Assembly: GCA_017590115.1 (NCBI GenBank)
Contig: JAGGNK010011114.1
Coordinates: forward strand, 1,727,733-1,791,732
Reading direction: 5' to 3'
Source of the DNA: Montifringilla adamsi
Taxonomy: Eukaryota; Chordata; Aves; Passeriformes; Passeridae
Length of the DNA: 64,000 nucleotides
Below the pieces are notes generated by a model, which was not told the origin of the DNA, did not search any database, and saw only the letters and a program-made list of their open reading frames with translations. The translations under genes and the position numbers were made by a program. Of this stretch, positions 38,501-49,755 are shown in pieces; the stretch's first letter is position 1; every line of letters begins with the position of its first letter.

Positions 38501-41500
38501 AATACTATTGTCCTTTCAGCTTTTTGGGCATGTCTTTGGATTAAGTTAAAACACTTTTCAATCACAATTCTAAAAACTTATATATTTATGTAGGAATAGG
38601 AACTAAAAAATAAATGAAAGAAAGAATTCAAAGCCAAGTATTTTTAGGCAAGGTGTAGATTTCAGGATCTAAGGTTAGCTGTAAATTTTGTAGCCAACTC
38701 ATGCACATTTACTGCTACAAGCAAAACCTCACACCAGGCCATACTGAAATATTTAACAGGTTGTCCTATTTCAAGATAAAGGTTTGGCAATGCCTAACAA
38801 CCCCAAATCCTAGTAACTTTAGGTTATAAAATAGTTGAAAGACTACATTCCATTCTAAAAGTTTGTGATTTAAGGCATCTGTGAATGTTGGATACTTTTG
38901 TTGCCATATTACCATTTAAAATTTAAGTTAAAATGCGCAGTTTTTGCCCTTAGCAAATCCTTCCGCTGGTTTTAAGCATTAGTATGTGAGCAAAAGTTGT
39001 TTTTTAGTCCTTGACCTTTGGAAAGCATTTCTGCAGTTTACCACTGAAAACCAGATGAAGCCACTCTTGCTCCCTCCTCCTCCTCAGCCGACACAATTTC
39101 CTGAGGTTTAACAGTGGTGCTCTCACACGTCCCAGTGCAGAAACAGCACAGAATCTTCTCCCCCTGCTCTGTCCACATTTTTCTGATTTGCACACTGATC
39201 CACTCCAGCAGAAGGAAATTGTGTCCTACATGTGACCTCGAAGTCCAGATAAATTATTTGCTTCCCTTTCTGTCAAAGGCTGAAACATCCATACAAATAG
39301 GAGCGTCCCAAAGGCAGCTGAGATCTGTATTTATGTGCTTAAAGGTTTGGGCTGTCAGCTGCAACTGAGAGAATCATTGCAATCTATTGGATTTTGGGTC
39401 AGAACCTGATCTCTTTCCAGAATCAAGTTATGCTTGGAGAAGTAAAATCAGATTGGAGACTGATGTAATTTTCTATAATATTTAAAGAAGCAGTTATTTG
39501 CCTTACAGAAACCACTGCAAGGAGATGTGCTGTGCACTCCTGGCTTGTTCATGAGCTCAAACCCATCACCCTGAGGATATTCTGGACAAGATTTCTGGGG
39601 CCAGCACTCTTAGAGAGTGCACTACCCCAAGTGTGATCACAATACTGCTTTAACTCTCTTTATCAAATACCCAATTCTTTGCTATTCTTCCTTCTGAGGT
39701 GGGAGAGGGGCTGTGGGATACAGCAAGGGATCCTGGTTTTACATTGCATTTCTGAATTTCTGCTGCACCTACCCTGAACTACTGGAAAAGAAAAGGCTGT
39801 GTAGAATCAAAAAAATAAAAATTTTCACACTGCAGAACACTACTGCTTGTTATTTCAAGTGCAGTTTGGGAACACTTGGGATGTTTGTTCCTTCCACATC
39901 TACAAATACAAAATATAAGCTTTAAGAGAGTCAGCTGCCCTGCTTCTGTTTAGGTTAAAAGAGATGGCACTTACTATTTCAAAGCAGTGAAGCTCAAGAG
40001 ATGCGTTTCAGAGAAAATGTGGTGAATGCAAGAAGCAGTTTAGTCAAAATCCCACAGGAATTTGGGAGAAAGTTTATATGTAGCCTGAGCAGAGTTTATC
40101 TGTGGAGAAGCTGGACAATGGTGCACAAGCCATTACTGTCAGCTGAGTAAACAATTTGAAAGCTTCATGAAATTTTGTCTGTGTTGTCAAATACTGATGA
40201 AAACATTATTTTATGAGTAGTCATTCATTTTCTACTAGAGCTGGCCTACATGAAAAAAATTAAATATTACATATTTTAAGTATGCTGAATAAGCTTTGGA
40301 TGCTATCTAGTCCCAGGAAAATCAAAGAACTCTGAAGACAATAGAAATATAGTCTTGATAGTTTATATCTAGTCAGGCTATCTCAAAATACCAGCTTCTA
40401 CTAGAATTAGTATTGCTGTAGAATATGTAAGGAACAATGTTTAGCTTTCCAAACATGTAAGAGCTTAGTTTCAAGGAAAAGTATTTTAATGTTGACAGAC
40501 ATTTTCTACTGCCAGAATAGTTACCAAATTAGATAGTGTTTATTAATACTAAAAAACCCCAACAGATTTTAAAACTCTTCCCTTTCTCGGGAATAGTGAT
40601 CCAAACTTGAAAAAATAAACTTTACAAGTTTACTTTTGGTTCAAAAGAACACAAAAATGTTAAATTATATTGTTATCACTGGAAGCCTCAGAAACAGAAA
40701 ATCACAAACTTAAAGTTGTCCAGTTTTATGCAAAACAGTTCATAAGCTCAGCTGCTTTAGGTACAGCCTTTCTTTGATGCAGAATATAAAGTTGAGATGT
40801 CCCTTGTACATCTTCAAGCAACTTTTTAATGTCAATTTCTTTGTGGAGTATTTTGTATCTAAACCAAGCTCATCAAAAATAAACTCTGCTTAACACCAAT
40901 TCTTCTCAAGAGTGTGGTCCTAATTGCCTCTCTGTGTTTATTTCATCATAGGCTTGATGTTCTCTAAGGAAAATAAACCAAAAAAAGGTGTTGTGCAATA
41001 CCCAGTTCATCATCTGTGTCTGAGCACACACTTCAAAGACTTCTAAACACTTCTCCACTTCTAAGCTTCTCCACTTACCTGGAAAATGTTCACAAATATG
41101 CAACACTAACAACCATCAGTCACTCTGAGGTACAAAGTCTCTGAGAAAGGCAGGACTTTATGGTTCAAACCTCATTAGAAACCTTTGTCATGGCACTTGC
41201 TTTATTTTTCAATTTTAGGCAAATCTTGAAACCACTTCTCTGAAAAAATCAGTGTTTCTCATTGTCTGCTTCTTAAAGAAAACTCCCAGAATGTACAATA
41301 AAGATATTTAGTGCACAATGTTGTTAAAATAGGCATCAAATCAATACTGTATATCTCAAAATGTACCAATCTTGGCACAGGCATTGTGAAGGAATAATAT
41401 ATTGTCATTAGAGTGCCTACAGAGCAGACAAAAGGATTTTAACGTCTGGGTTTTAATTGTTCTGCCATGGGAGGAAAGAAACTTTCCCCCTTGGTTTTAA

Positions 41501-42071
41501 TTCTTTAAGAATTAGTTTTACCAACAAAATTTAATTATTTCTGGAGGTACAAAGCTCTAGTTTTTGAGTTTAATATACATTTCTAAGTGTTAATACCTAA
41601 TTTGTCAATTCTGCCACCTTTTACCTCCAGCTCAAAGAGCTCCAATCCCCCTTTCTGTTTATTACCAATGCCAGGGGAAGCCTTCTTAACGGAATGGATC
41701 TGAACAACCTAGGTAGTGAGTATTTTTGTTGCCAGTGAAATAAAGAATTCCAAAATAATCTCAAGATCTCATAGAGCTGTTAGGTAGCAATGATACTGAT
41801 GGCTTAGATTAACCTGTGGCCCTGTCTCCCAAAGGTGTCTGATTGCCACCCAGTTTAAAGACATGGAGTTTTTGAAGTCACTCTCAGCACAGAAGGAAAA
41901 AAACTCCTGATTTTATGGGAATCATTACCTCCTTTTTTTAAAAACATGCCAATCTCTCTTCTTTGAAGGAAATAAAAGAATAAAACTGTGGCTTTTAAAA
42001 AGCCAAACACCCAAACACGAGCACTTTGAGGTTAAATACTGTCCAATTCCAGCGGCATCCTGTTTGTTACC

Positions 42072-42100
42072 TGTGACTCACAAAGCCCTAATGAGTCACA
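42072..42100. promoter_or_regulatory. Inverted pair of AP-1-like sites
   Basis: TGTGACTCA at 42072-42080 and TGAGTCACA at 42092-42100 are exact reverse complements with 11 bp between. Each contains a full TGACTCA/TGAGTCA heptamer, the consensus of AP-1 (FOS/JUN). Function is inferred from the motif only. Confidence 0.3.
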
Positions 42101-42501
42101 ACCTTAAGGACACTTCTGGTGCAACTTCCAGCCTGCCCAGAAAACAAAGTTCTATAAATAATCCAGTCACAAGCAGCCAGATGCTTTTCTCCAGGTGAAA
42201 GGGGAGTAAAGCACATTCAAGAACTTCCATGAGGACAGTTTGTCTACCATTTACCAACCTCCACAAAGACTTTAAGATTTTTCCAAGCTTTCATTCTATT
42301 ACCAACTGTTCTCTTGTCTTCTGTCTTCACTGGGATGTAAGATCTCTCCTTTTTCTCCACACAAGGCTCTTTATTGGAAGCTTTTTTTAAGGCTCAGCAA
42401 ATTTTTACTTCTAAAAATAGTAACTAAAATTCTAAACTTCAGGGAAGCTTAAGGATCAATTATATAATATATATTAGAAAGCAAAAATAGCATTTCAAAC
42501 C

Positions 42502-42549
42502 TAATGATCCTTTTGGGTCCCTTCCAGCTCAGGATGTTCAATGATTCTA
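42502..42549 (+). mobile_element. CR1 LINE 3' tip, + strand
   Basis: AATGATCCTTTTGGGTCCCT, then TCCAGCTCAGGATGTTCAAT and GATTCTAA follow the terminal sense segment of CR1 (GATCTTTAAGGTCCCTTCCA then the ATTCTATGATTCTA repeats). Only about 48 bp remain, so this is a very short 5'-truncated insertion or a decayed tip. Confidence 0.65.
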
Positions 42550-43379
42550 AATCTCAAACTAGCCAGTGGCTTTAGTAAATACTGTAAGAATTTAAAAACT
42601 TTTAAAAGTTTCCTGAGCACCACGAACATGTCCATTTTTAAATGAATAACATTTCTTTTTTATAACTTTTCTCTGATTTTGTGAAATAGGCCCATAATTC
42701 ATATATTCATAATAGCAAGTTTATAGAGCAATGCATTATAGCAAAATGAGACCCCTCAAAATCACATAGTTGTTATATTTTTCCAGTCCAAGTCTTCTAC
42801 ACAGAAATCAGGTTCTTTCCATATTTATGTTATAAACTGCCACACTTTTTGGATTGTTTCTCACATGCAACAAACACTGAAAGAAATAGAATACCAGTTT
42901 CTTGCAATTCTTAGGGTACCAGCTAACATTAAATCTATGTGATTTCATCTGTGATAAAAGCTATAACAAGAATTTTAATATCATCCCAGCAAAACCAAGA
43001 CAGAAATTAAACTGTCAGGGATACTGATGTGTCGTTACTGTAAGTGTTGTAAATAGAACAAAAATTCAAGAGAAAAAAATCATATGTGTTAAAACATTGA
43101 CATTTTTAGGGAGAGGAGAAAAAAAAAAAAGAAAGATACATTAAATTCTAATAATCTACTGCAGTTTCCAGCTTGCCCATTTTATTCACCTAGATGAAAG
43201 ATGAATATTTGAGACTGCTAAACCTCTGTTTTGATGAGGCTGAGTTAATTATTAGTACAGTCACTATATTTGGTGCACCGCTTTTCTAGAAAACTCACAT
43301 TGAGGGTTTTTGCAGCAAAATCTGAATTAAAAAAGAATTTTAAAAGCCAGGGAGAAAAGGTTCCAGGGTTTTTTCTGTG

Positions 43380-43470
43380 TTTTTTTTTTGTTTGTTTGTT
43401 TGTTTGTTTTTTGGTTTTTGTTTTGTTTTGGTTTGGTTTTTTTTTGTTTGTTTGGGTTTGGTTTTTTTTT
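43380..43470. repeat. (TTTG)n and T/G low-complexity tract
   Basis: About 90 bp of T runs broken by single G or GG, mostly TTTG and TTTTG units. It explains the phenylalanine/valine-rich (+) and lysine/threonine/asparagine-rich (-) open frames that cross it. Confidence 0.9.
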
Positions 43471-44127
43471 CTGATGCTCAAGGAATGAATGAAGTAAATT
43501 TCTTCTGCCTTAAATTGTAAGGAAATATTTCATCTAGATTCCTCTCAAATACTCTGGATTCCCTTTAAAACACTTCACGTTTTTCATAATCTGATATTTA
43601 TAAATTCAAGATGAAAAATAAGAATGCAGATGCATACCTTAAGAAGACCACCAGAGCAATGCCCCAAAGCACCTGTGAAGAGTGTAGACCTTTTTCATGC
43701 ACCTTTAATGTTTTATTGGCCCAAGCAGTGCGTGAATTTACATATTTTAATGCATTCTTAAAATTCAGGAGCTCTCTTTTAGCCGGTACAAAAGGTACTC
43801 AGTACCCTGCACTTCTCAGAAATATTTGTGGCCCTGACCCCGGTCTCAAGTTGTTTTTGAAATTCAGTGTTCAAGACCTGTTGTTTTGTTGCCTTCTTTC
43901 ATTATTGTCGCCCATTATGAGTGAGAAATAAGTCTTATTTGAGTAAGAAATTAACTTTTTTACCTTGCTGAGGACAACACCCTCATTTTTTACAAGGATA
44001 AAGGTTTTTTTACACTAATAACTGTCTCTTTTTTCCCGTGCAATGTCACAGCTGACCAGAGAAGACTTTCACAAAATCTCAAGTGCTTCCTCTTAGTGAC
44101 TGAATTTGGATGAATTACGCAGTTCTC

Positions 44128-44175
44128 AAAAAAAAAAAAAAAGAAGGGGAGAAGAAAAGGAGGAAAGAAAAAAAG
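44128..44175. repeat. Poly-A plus GA-rich purine tract
   Basis: About 15 A followed by a purine-only GAAGGGGAGAAGAAAAGG-like stretch, with nearly 48 purines in a row. Purine tracts of this kind can form triplexes. Confidence 0.8.
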
Positions 44176-44845
44176 TTCAATTCAACTTTTAAGGAAGGCA
44201 TCACTTTCCATGATGTGCTAATTGAATAATGAATTATTAAATATTTACAATGTGCATTTGCTCTTCACTGGAAATTGTACCATGAGCATTTTTGTTCTAT
44301 TTACAGGACAGAGTCTTTAAAAAAGTTGTAAAAGTAAAGGCTGCTTGGAGCATTAATCTGCAAGAAGCAATACAAACAAATATCTTGTGCTGTATTAAAA
44401 AATATTACTTCTATTGTAATCATTCTTAGAAATATCAAGAGGGAATCATCACCCAGCAGTGATGACTATACAAAAGAAAATACAAAAGACTTTCTCTAAC
44501 CAGTTTTCATGCAGTGTCCTGGGTTTTAAATATGTGATAAAATTCTGAGGGCAATCCAGCCACAGTAAAAACCAGATTTTTTGCCTTCTCAATGACTGGT
44601 CCAAACTAAAACTCCATATCCCTCCTCAAATCTAGACTCGAGTATCTGAACTCCAATCATTGGATCCTCACCATCCAACTGTCTCAAAGTAGAAAAAACT
44701 AAGAAATATTTTTGAATCTAGAGGATGAACATATCAGAACTGCCTTTTTTTAGCCTGTGGAAGATATTGGTGTTTAATATGCTCTGTTTTAAGCATTGTA
44801 AGGGCATCAGGGGCTTTGGCTTGAGACTTTTGTTGGCTTTTCCTC

Positions 44846-45034
44846 AGGATCATTTAGGCTGGAAAAGACCCCCAAGAGCATGGAGCCCAACCCTGAGCAA
44901 TCCCTACCAAAGCACTGAGTGCCACATCCAGTCATTTCTGGAGTGGGGACCCCACCACCTCCCTGGACAGCCCATTCCCATGGTTAACAACCTTTCCCAT
45001 GAAGAAATTCCTCCTGGTGGCCAACCTGAAAATG
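44846..45034 (-). mobile_element. CR1 LINE fragment, minus strand
   Basis: The + strand reads GGATCATTTAGGCTGGAAAA, GACCCCCAAGAGCATGGAGC, AAAGCACTGAGTGCCACATC, CAGTCATTTCTGGAGTGGGG, CCACCACCTCCCTGGACAGC and AAGAAATTCCTCCTGGTGGC. This block order is that of an antisense CR1 3' end. About 190 bp, well preserved. The open frame at 44725-45048 across it is not a gene. Confidence 0.88.
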
Positions 45035-45551
45035 AAACCTTTTATTGAGTGAAACAGGAATCCTGACTTCCTTTTTAAAGTTCAAACATTTGGGAAGTGT
45101 GTCCATTATGTTTTTAATGGATAAAATTGAAGTTTTTACCCATCTGGGGAAAGCTGCTGGGTTTCCTCTCTCAGCACTTGTGGGATTCCCAGTCCTGCAG
45201 CCATTCCCAGGGGTTTCCAAAGCCACAGTGGCTCCAGGGTGCCCATCCCCAGCCCCACAAAGCCCTGGCAGTGCCAGCTGTCCCTGCCATGGAGCTCTGA
45301 CACAGCTCTTGGAAAGGACGACGATGATCCCAGCATTTCCAGACACTCGGTTAAGCACAAGACACCACAGGCAGCACTGTGGGATTTTCCTGGAGCTGGA
45401 ACCAAATTTTAAACGTTTCCAGTTAGGGAGTTGTTGTTTTTTTTTTTTTTTGTCTTTCAACTGCTGGTTTCACTCACAGTTTTGCTACTAAATTCAGTGG
45501 GGCCACCATTTCATTAATCTCATAAGAACCTTAGATTAATCATATTATTAG
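45035..45551. other. GC-richer spacer between two CR1 fragments
   Basis: The segment 45120-45410 is clearly GC-richer than its surroundings and holds overlapping open frames on both strands (45045-45491 + and 44984-45460 -). I see no domain and no CR1 similarity in it. It could be an unrecognised repeat, the remnant of an older GC-rich insertion, or unique DNA. A T15 run lies at about 45437-45451. Confidence 0.45.
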
Positions 45552-45630
45552 GGATCCTGCCTTGACAGGGAGGCTGGATCAGATGATCTCCAAGGCCTCT
45601 TCCAACCCCAACACTTCTGTGATTCCGTGG
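45552..45630 (+). mobile_element. CR1 LINE 3' tip, + strand
   Basis: GATCCTGCCTTGACAGGGAG, GCTGGATCAGATGATCTCCA, AGGCCTCTTCCAACCCCAAC and ACTTCTGTGATTCCGTGG match the sense 3' terminus of CR1, including the terminal ATTCTGTGATTCTGTG-type repeat. Its orientation is opposite to the CR1 fragment 0.5 kb upstream, so the two are separate insertions. Confidence 0.87.
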
Positions 45631-47677
45631 GATCAGTGAAGTTTAACTTGGTTTAAATGCAATAAGAATCACACATCAGAATTGATAAATACTGATGAAC
45701 TGGATGATGAAGAAGTTCACTTCAATCATCAAACTGAAACCACAAATGTTCTTCTACTTGCACCACCCACATGGATACACAAACCCTGGAATTCTGAAGT
45801 GTATTACACAAGAAAGATGACTGGCACAAGGATCTTACTGAGGTTAAAAAAACATCCCCAAAATAATGAAGTTTAAATCTACATTAAACCTATGTGGTCA
45901 ATAAATCATAATGTGAACCGTTCATCACTGAAAGCAAATTAATACACAAATAATTCAAAATACACACCATGATGGGGAAAAACTGTAACTTCCTAGATGT
46001 AATAGCTGTATTTTGTTTGGTGCTCTCTGAGTGATTTTGTTATATTTGGATCCCAAACTCAGCATGACTTTCATCTTTTTAGAAGAATAAGAAACAAACA
46101 AAGCAAAATATTACGTAATACTTCAATAAAGTACTGGGAAATTTCAAGGTTTCTAAAGTTTTCTTGCTGAAAGACACTGTCCAGTAATTAGTGCTGGCAG
46201 TATTTCTCATAAATGCCAAAATATAATTAAATTAAGACTTGAAAATGTTACCTCAGAACTCAGCAAGGCTTAGAAACTTTTCCAAGTGAACTCCCCTCAG
46301 CTGCTGTAAAAGGAAGTGTGTTTTTAATTCATGACCACCCTCACTAGCCCAAGTAAAGGAAGTGATTTAGTTTGGGGTTTTGTTGTTGTTTAATTTTTAT
46401 GTTTTATTTTTTTAAATGAATGTGCTGATTTTAACAAAATGTTGGGGAATTTTTTTCTGGGAAACAGAATCCTTTGGTCAACTTGAATTCAGGTATCTCC
46501 CTATATATAATAAATAAAAAACAAAGAATACTGCATTGCTAGTATTTAAAGAAAACAGTAATTTTAAATTTTAAACATATATATTGCTGGAGCATTCAAA
46601 TCCAAAACAGTAAGAGATGAAAAACCCAAACCTGAGGAAGAAATACTACAATGAGATGTGTACAAAATGGAAACAGTGAATAATGCTAATAGTCTGGATT
46701 TTAATTGCTCTTCTATCAAACTGTTAAACCTGTTCACAAGACAGGATTTGGGCACTCATGGCATTTCTTTTCCTAGATTTCACCAGTGAAAAAGTTTCAT
46801 TTTTCATGGCAGTGTGCATTTAGCTATAGAAACCTCAAAAAGGTTTCCATATTTCGAACACAGGATGATCATTTCTGGAATTTGATTATTTTTCTGTCTA
46901 CTGCAGTACCTGCTTCATTTAACTCCATTTCACAATTCCTCTGTTGCATTTGGGATCTAAAAAGGACCAAGAAGGAATACAAGTGGATGTTTCCCATTAA
47001 AATTTGCAGCAGCAGTGCACACTGCCACTTCATTTACAGCTGCCAGCTGTGTCACGAAGGTCAGAAGCTGAGCTGGAAAAGATACTTTTACTGCTTTCGG
47101 ACTAGCTTAGGTTTGTACCTGAACATTTAGATGGGCTCAGACTGCTTGATTTGTGTGTGCTGTTCATTTTGTGAGGGACAGACTCAACCACTGCATCCCA
47201 AACCTGTCCAGAGCAGCACCTGCCAGGTTTGCTGAGCTGCAGACTGAGGAGGAAATTCAGTGTATGCCCACCCCCATTCTGAAGGGTGTGCTACCTTTTG
47301 TCACACCTATCCTTTCACTAAAAAAAACCCCAAAGAACCTTCTTCTGCTGCTTTGCCTGCCAAAGCAGAATGTAATGACACCAGGATGCAATCCTGGAGC
47401 TCAGAGGGTGATTTCTCTACTGATGTCACTTTGAATTTGAAATTTGAATTTCTCCAAACATTCCTGACTGTGGTGGCAGCAGGGGGGGGCAGGTGGGACA
47501 CCCTGAGCCAGAGCAGGCAGAGAGGAACAGAATGTTTTGAGTTTGGCTCAAGGACCAGATGTACTGGAAACAAACCCTCCCCCTGACTGACAGCCGCTCA
47601 AATGATATTTCAACACTTTTGCTTTCACTCTGGATCCAAACCATGAGATGCAGATGTGAGCAAACAGGGTTTGGTTT

Positions 47678-47679
<2 letters not shown>

Positions 47680-47733
<54 letters not shown>
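47680..47733 (-). repeat. Poly-T run of about 54, possible poly-A tail on the minus strand
   Basis: This is the longest homopolymer in the window. Just to its right the + strand contains TTTATTTTT at about 47759, which on the minus strand is AATAAA, 25 bases before the A run. AATAAA 10-30 bases ahead of a tail is the polyadenylation arrangement of a processed transcript, so this could be the 3' end of a retrocopy lying at 47734 and beyond on the minus strand. I could not recognise a parent gene. CR1 does not normally use poly-A, so polyadenylated retrocopies are rare in birds. Confidence 0.45.
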
Positions 47734-47734
<1 letters not shown>

Positions 47735-48711
47735 TAGCTAAGCTGAGGCAGTGATTTGTTTATTTTTCTCTCTTTTCTGCTGTTGTGTTAGAGCATTATG
47801 AACAAGCCTTTGGCCAAGGTTTATGCCAGGCCTTCTTTGCACCCTCACATCCTGGGAAGCCTCTCCTGCAGATCACAAGTTGTGAACATCCTTTTAATCC
47901 TTTTTTTTTTTAAATCTTTTTCCACATGAAGCAAAGCGAGGTGGATGCAGAGAAATTGCTAAAATTATGTCACGTGCAGTTATTGACCCAAGAGTATGGT
48001 GAAACTCATCACTGACAATTAGAGCAAAACTTGTTTAAAATCTTAACCACAGCACTTAGAGCCACATATTTTTAATTTACTTTGGCTTTGATAGCAGCTT
48101 CAGCCACTGATGTTATGCTGTTAATGAATGCCTGAGAATGATGCTGTTTAACACTGTGGTGTTGGAATACTCTCCTCAACATGTAATGATATAGATGGAG
48201 TCAACTTTATTCCATCCCACAGCTCCTTGCCATCACATTCATGCTATTTTTCCAAAGAAATATCTTTCAGAGGAAATATTCCTCACATGCAGCAAATGAA
48301 TCATCACTGATTGCTAACTTACATATATACACACATACACCAAGTTAAATCTTACTTTTTGTAAGATTTGGTTTTTTAAAAAAAATCAATATAATCAGAA
48401 CTGCTCAACTAATTTCTCTTGCTGTTTTAGCTGGCTAATTAGAAGTGCATTCCACAACCAGCTCTGACTTTTTATCTTCTCAGAGCTGCACGTTCTCTTA
48501 AGTGGTTCCTCCATCCATTGTGATCTGTCAGTAGATATGTGACATGTCAGTAGGCTTCTGAAGCATCTTCTCAGCGATTTTACATCAATTATTCTGCCCT
48601 TAGGCATTTACACCACACCAACCCATCTTTTACCTTTCCACACTGGCAAACTCAGAGCCTCTGTGTAGGATACCAGAGGCAAAGGAATGTGGTGAAGGTG
48701 TTCAGGACAAG

Positions 48712-48932
48712 AAGTGAGAGTATAAAATAGTGTTGACACAACTTGTCCAGGAAAGTTCTGTGTACTTATTAGAGTCCTTACAAGTTATATTACTTTCAAC
48801 AGAAATTACAGTGCTACCCATCAATCCTAGGACTCTTTCCACTTGGTCTCATGCTGTGATTCAGTCTGAATTTTACTGCACATTTCAAGTTTTGTTCATA
48901 TTCTTTAAAAAATTATCCGCCCAATGTGGAGG
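48712..48932. repeat. Diverged repeat, copy A (pair with 49511-49755)
   Basis: Shares ordered blocks with copy B: GTGCTACCCATCA, then the GGTCTCATGCTGT/GGTCCCATGCTGT block, then ACATTTCAAG, and weaker similarity to the left (AAGTGA, TGACACA, AGAGT). By eye the core, 48811-48889 against 49639-49720, is roughly three-quarters identical. Unclassified: it could be two copies of an old transposable element or a local duplication. Confidence 0.55.
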
Positions 48933-49510
48933 TTGATTGCCACAGCTATCACAGACTATGACACGTGTAAAAAAACTGCTCCTTCAGTCTTAGTCCTGGC
49001 ATATTTTCACAGCTGGCACCAGAAGCTATTCCTTCACATTTCCTATCCTCTGTCCTGACAGTAATGCAGAAATGAAGAGGGATTCACTATTGCCTAGCAA
49101 AGCACATGTCATGGCTCGGATTAGACAAGGGCTGCAGAGCTGCTCCTGCCAGATCAGGGGAGGGGATGGAACATTCAGATCCTCACTAGTGCTGCCCTGG
49201 GATGAGCCTAAATAATGTCCAGTCCTACAATGAATTGCATTCAACCTGCCCTGGCTCCAGAGGGGACCCAGCAATGCTGCATCTGCCCCAGAATGAAGTA
49301 TTGGATGATATCATGGCTGTGTGCAGCCTGCAGGATGTTTCACACCCATGCTCTGTCCAAGCTAAATACAGAGGATTTGTGTACAAATGGATCAGCTCAC
49401 AGGGCCCAGAATGAGTGCCTACAAACTGTTCCAAATACTTTTATATAAAGGAAAAATTCTCCTCACATACTAGCACATGCTGGATTTATTTTCATTTGAA
49501 TAAAGACGGT

Positions 49511-49755
49511 AAGTGAAGAATGAATAAATAAATGTAACCTGTGACACAGGAGTGTTCCTGAAGTACCTCAGAGTGTACATGAGCTTCTTGTTACCCACAA
49601 AAAAAAAGTAGGAAAAAATGGGAAGAAAATAAATTCCTGTGCTACCCATCAGTTCTGGGATGTCTGTCCACATGGTCCCATGCTGTATCTCAGGGTTTAA
49701 ATTTGAGTGGACATTTCAAGCCCTCAACAAGTTCTTCACAAGGACTGGATGTGGA
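49511..49755. repeat. Diverged repeat, copy B (pair with 48712-48932)
   Basis: Same orientation as copy A, about 0.8 kb downstream. The core similarity is at 49639-49720. It contains an extra A-rich insertion around 49597-49635 that copy A lacks. The sequence between the copies (48933-49510) shows no open frame with a domain. Terminal TG...CA structure typical of LTRs is not evident. Confidence 0.55.

Larger units (their letters stand above)
35101..42501. other. Unique non-coding DNA, no gene recognised
   Basis: More than 7 kb without a recognisable gene or transposon. It holds a (TA)n microsatellite (35552-35583), an AT-rich inverted repeat (35425-35450) and a G5TG6 tract at 35706-35717. 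An inverted pair of AP-1-like sites lies at 42072-42100. The minus-strand open frames at 36221-36604 and 37025-37378 have no domain signature. Composition is strongly AT-rich from 37500 to 42000. Confidence 0.65.
42550..44845. other. Non-coding DNA with simple repeats
   Basis: No gene recognised. Holds a long T/G-rich tract (43380-43470) and an A/G tract (44128-44175), listed separately. The open frame 43611-43931 (+, 106 codons) has no recognisable domain and no flanking splice support. Confidence 0.65.

Noticed and set aside
43245..43488. Lysine/asparagine-rich (-) and phenylalanine-rich (+) open frames
   Set aside because: Both are translations of the (TTTG)n low-complexity tract.
44984..45491. 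Overlapping open frames of about 150 codons on both strands
   Set aside because: Typical shadow pairs in a GC-rich patch. No domain, and they run into a CR1 fragment and a T run.
48712..49755. Repeat pair considered as LTRs of an endogenous retrovirus
   Set aside because: No TG...CA ends, primer-binding site, polypurine tract or gag/pol remnant seen, and the interval is too short for a provirus.
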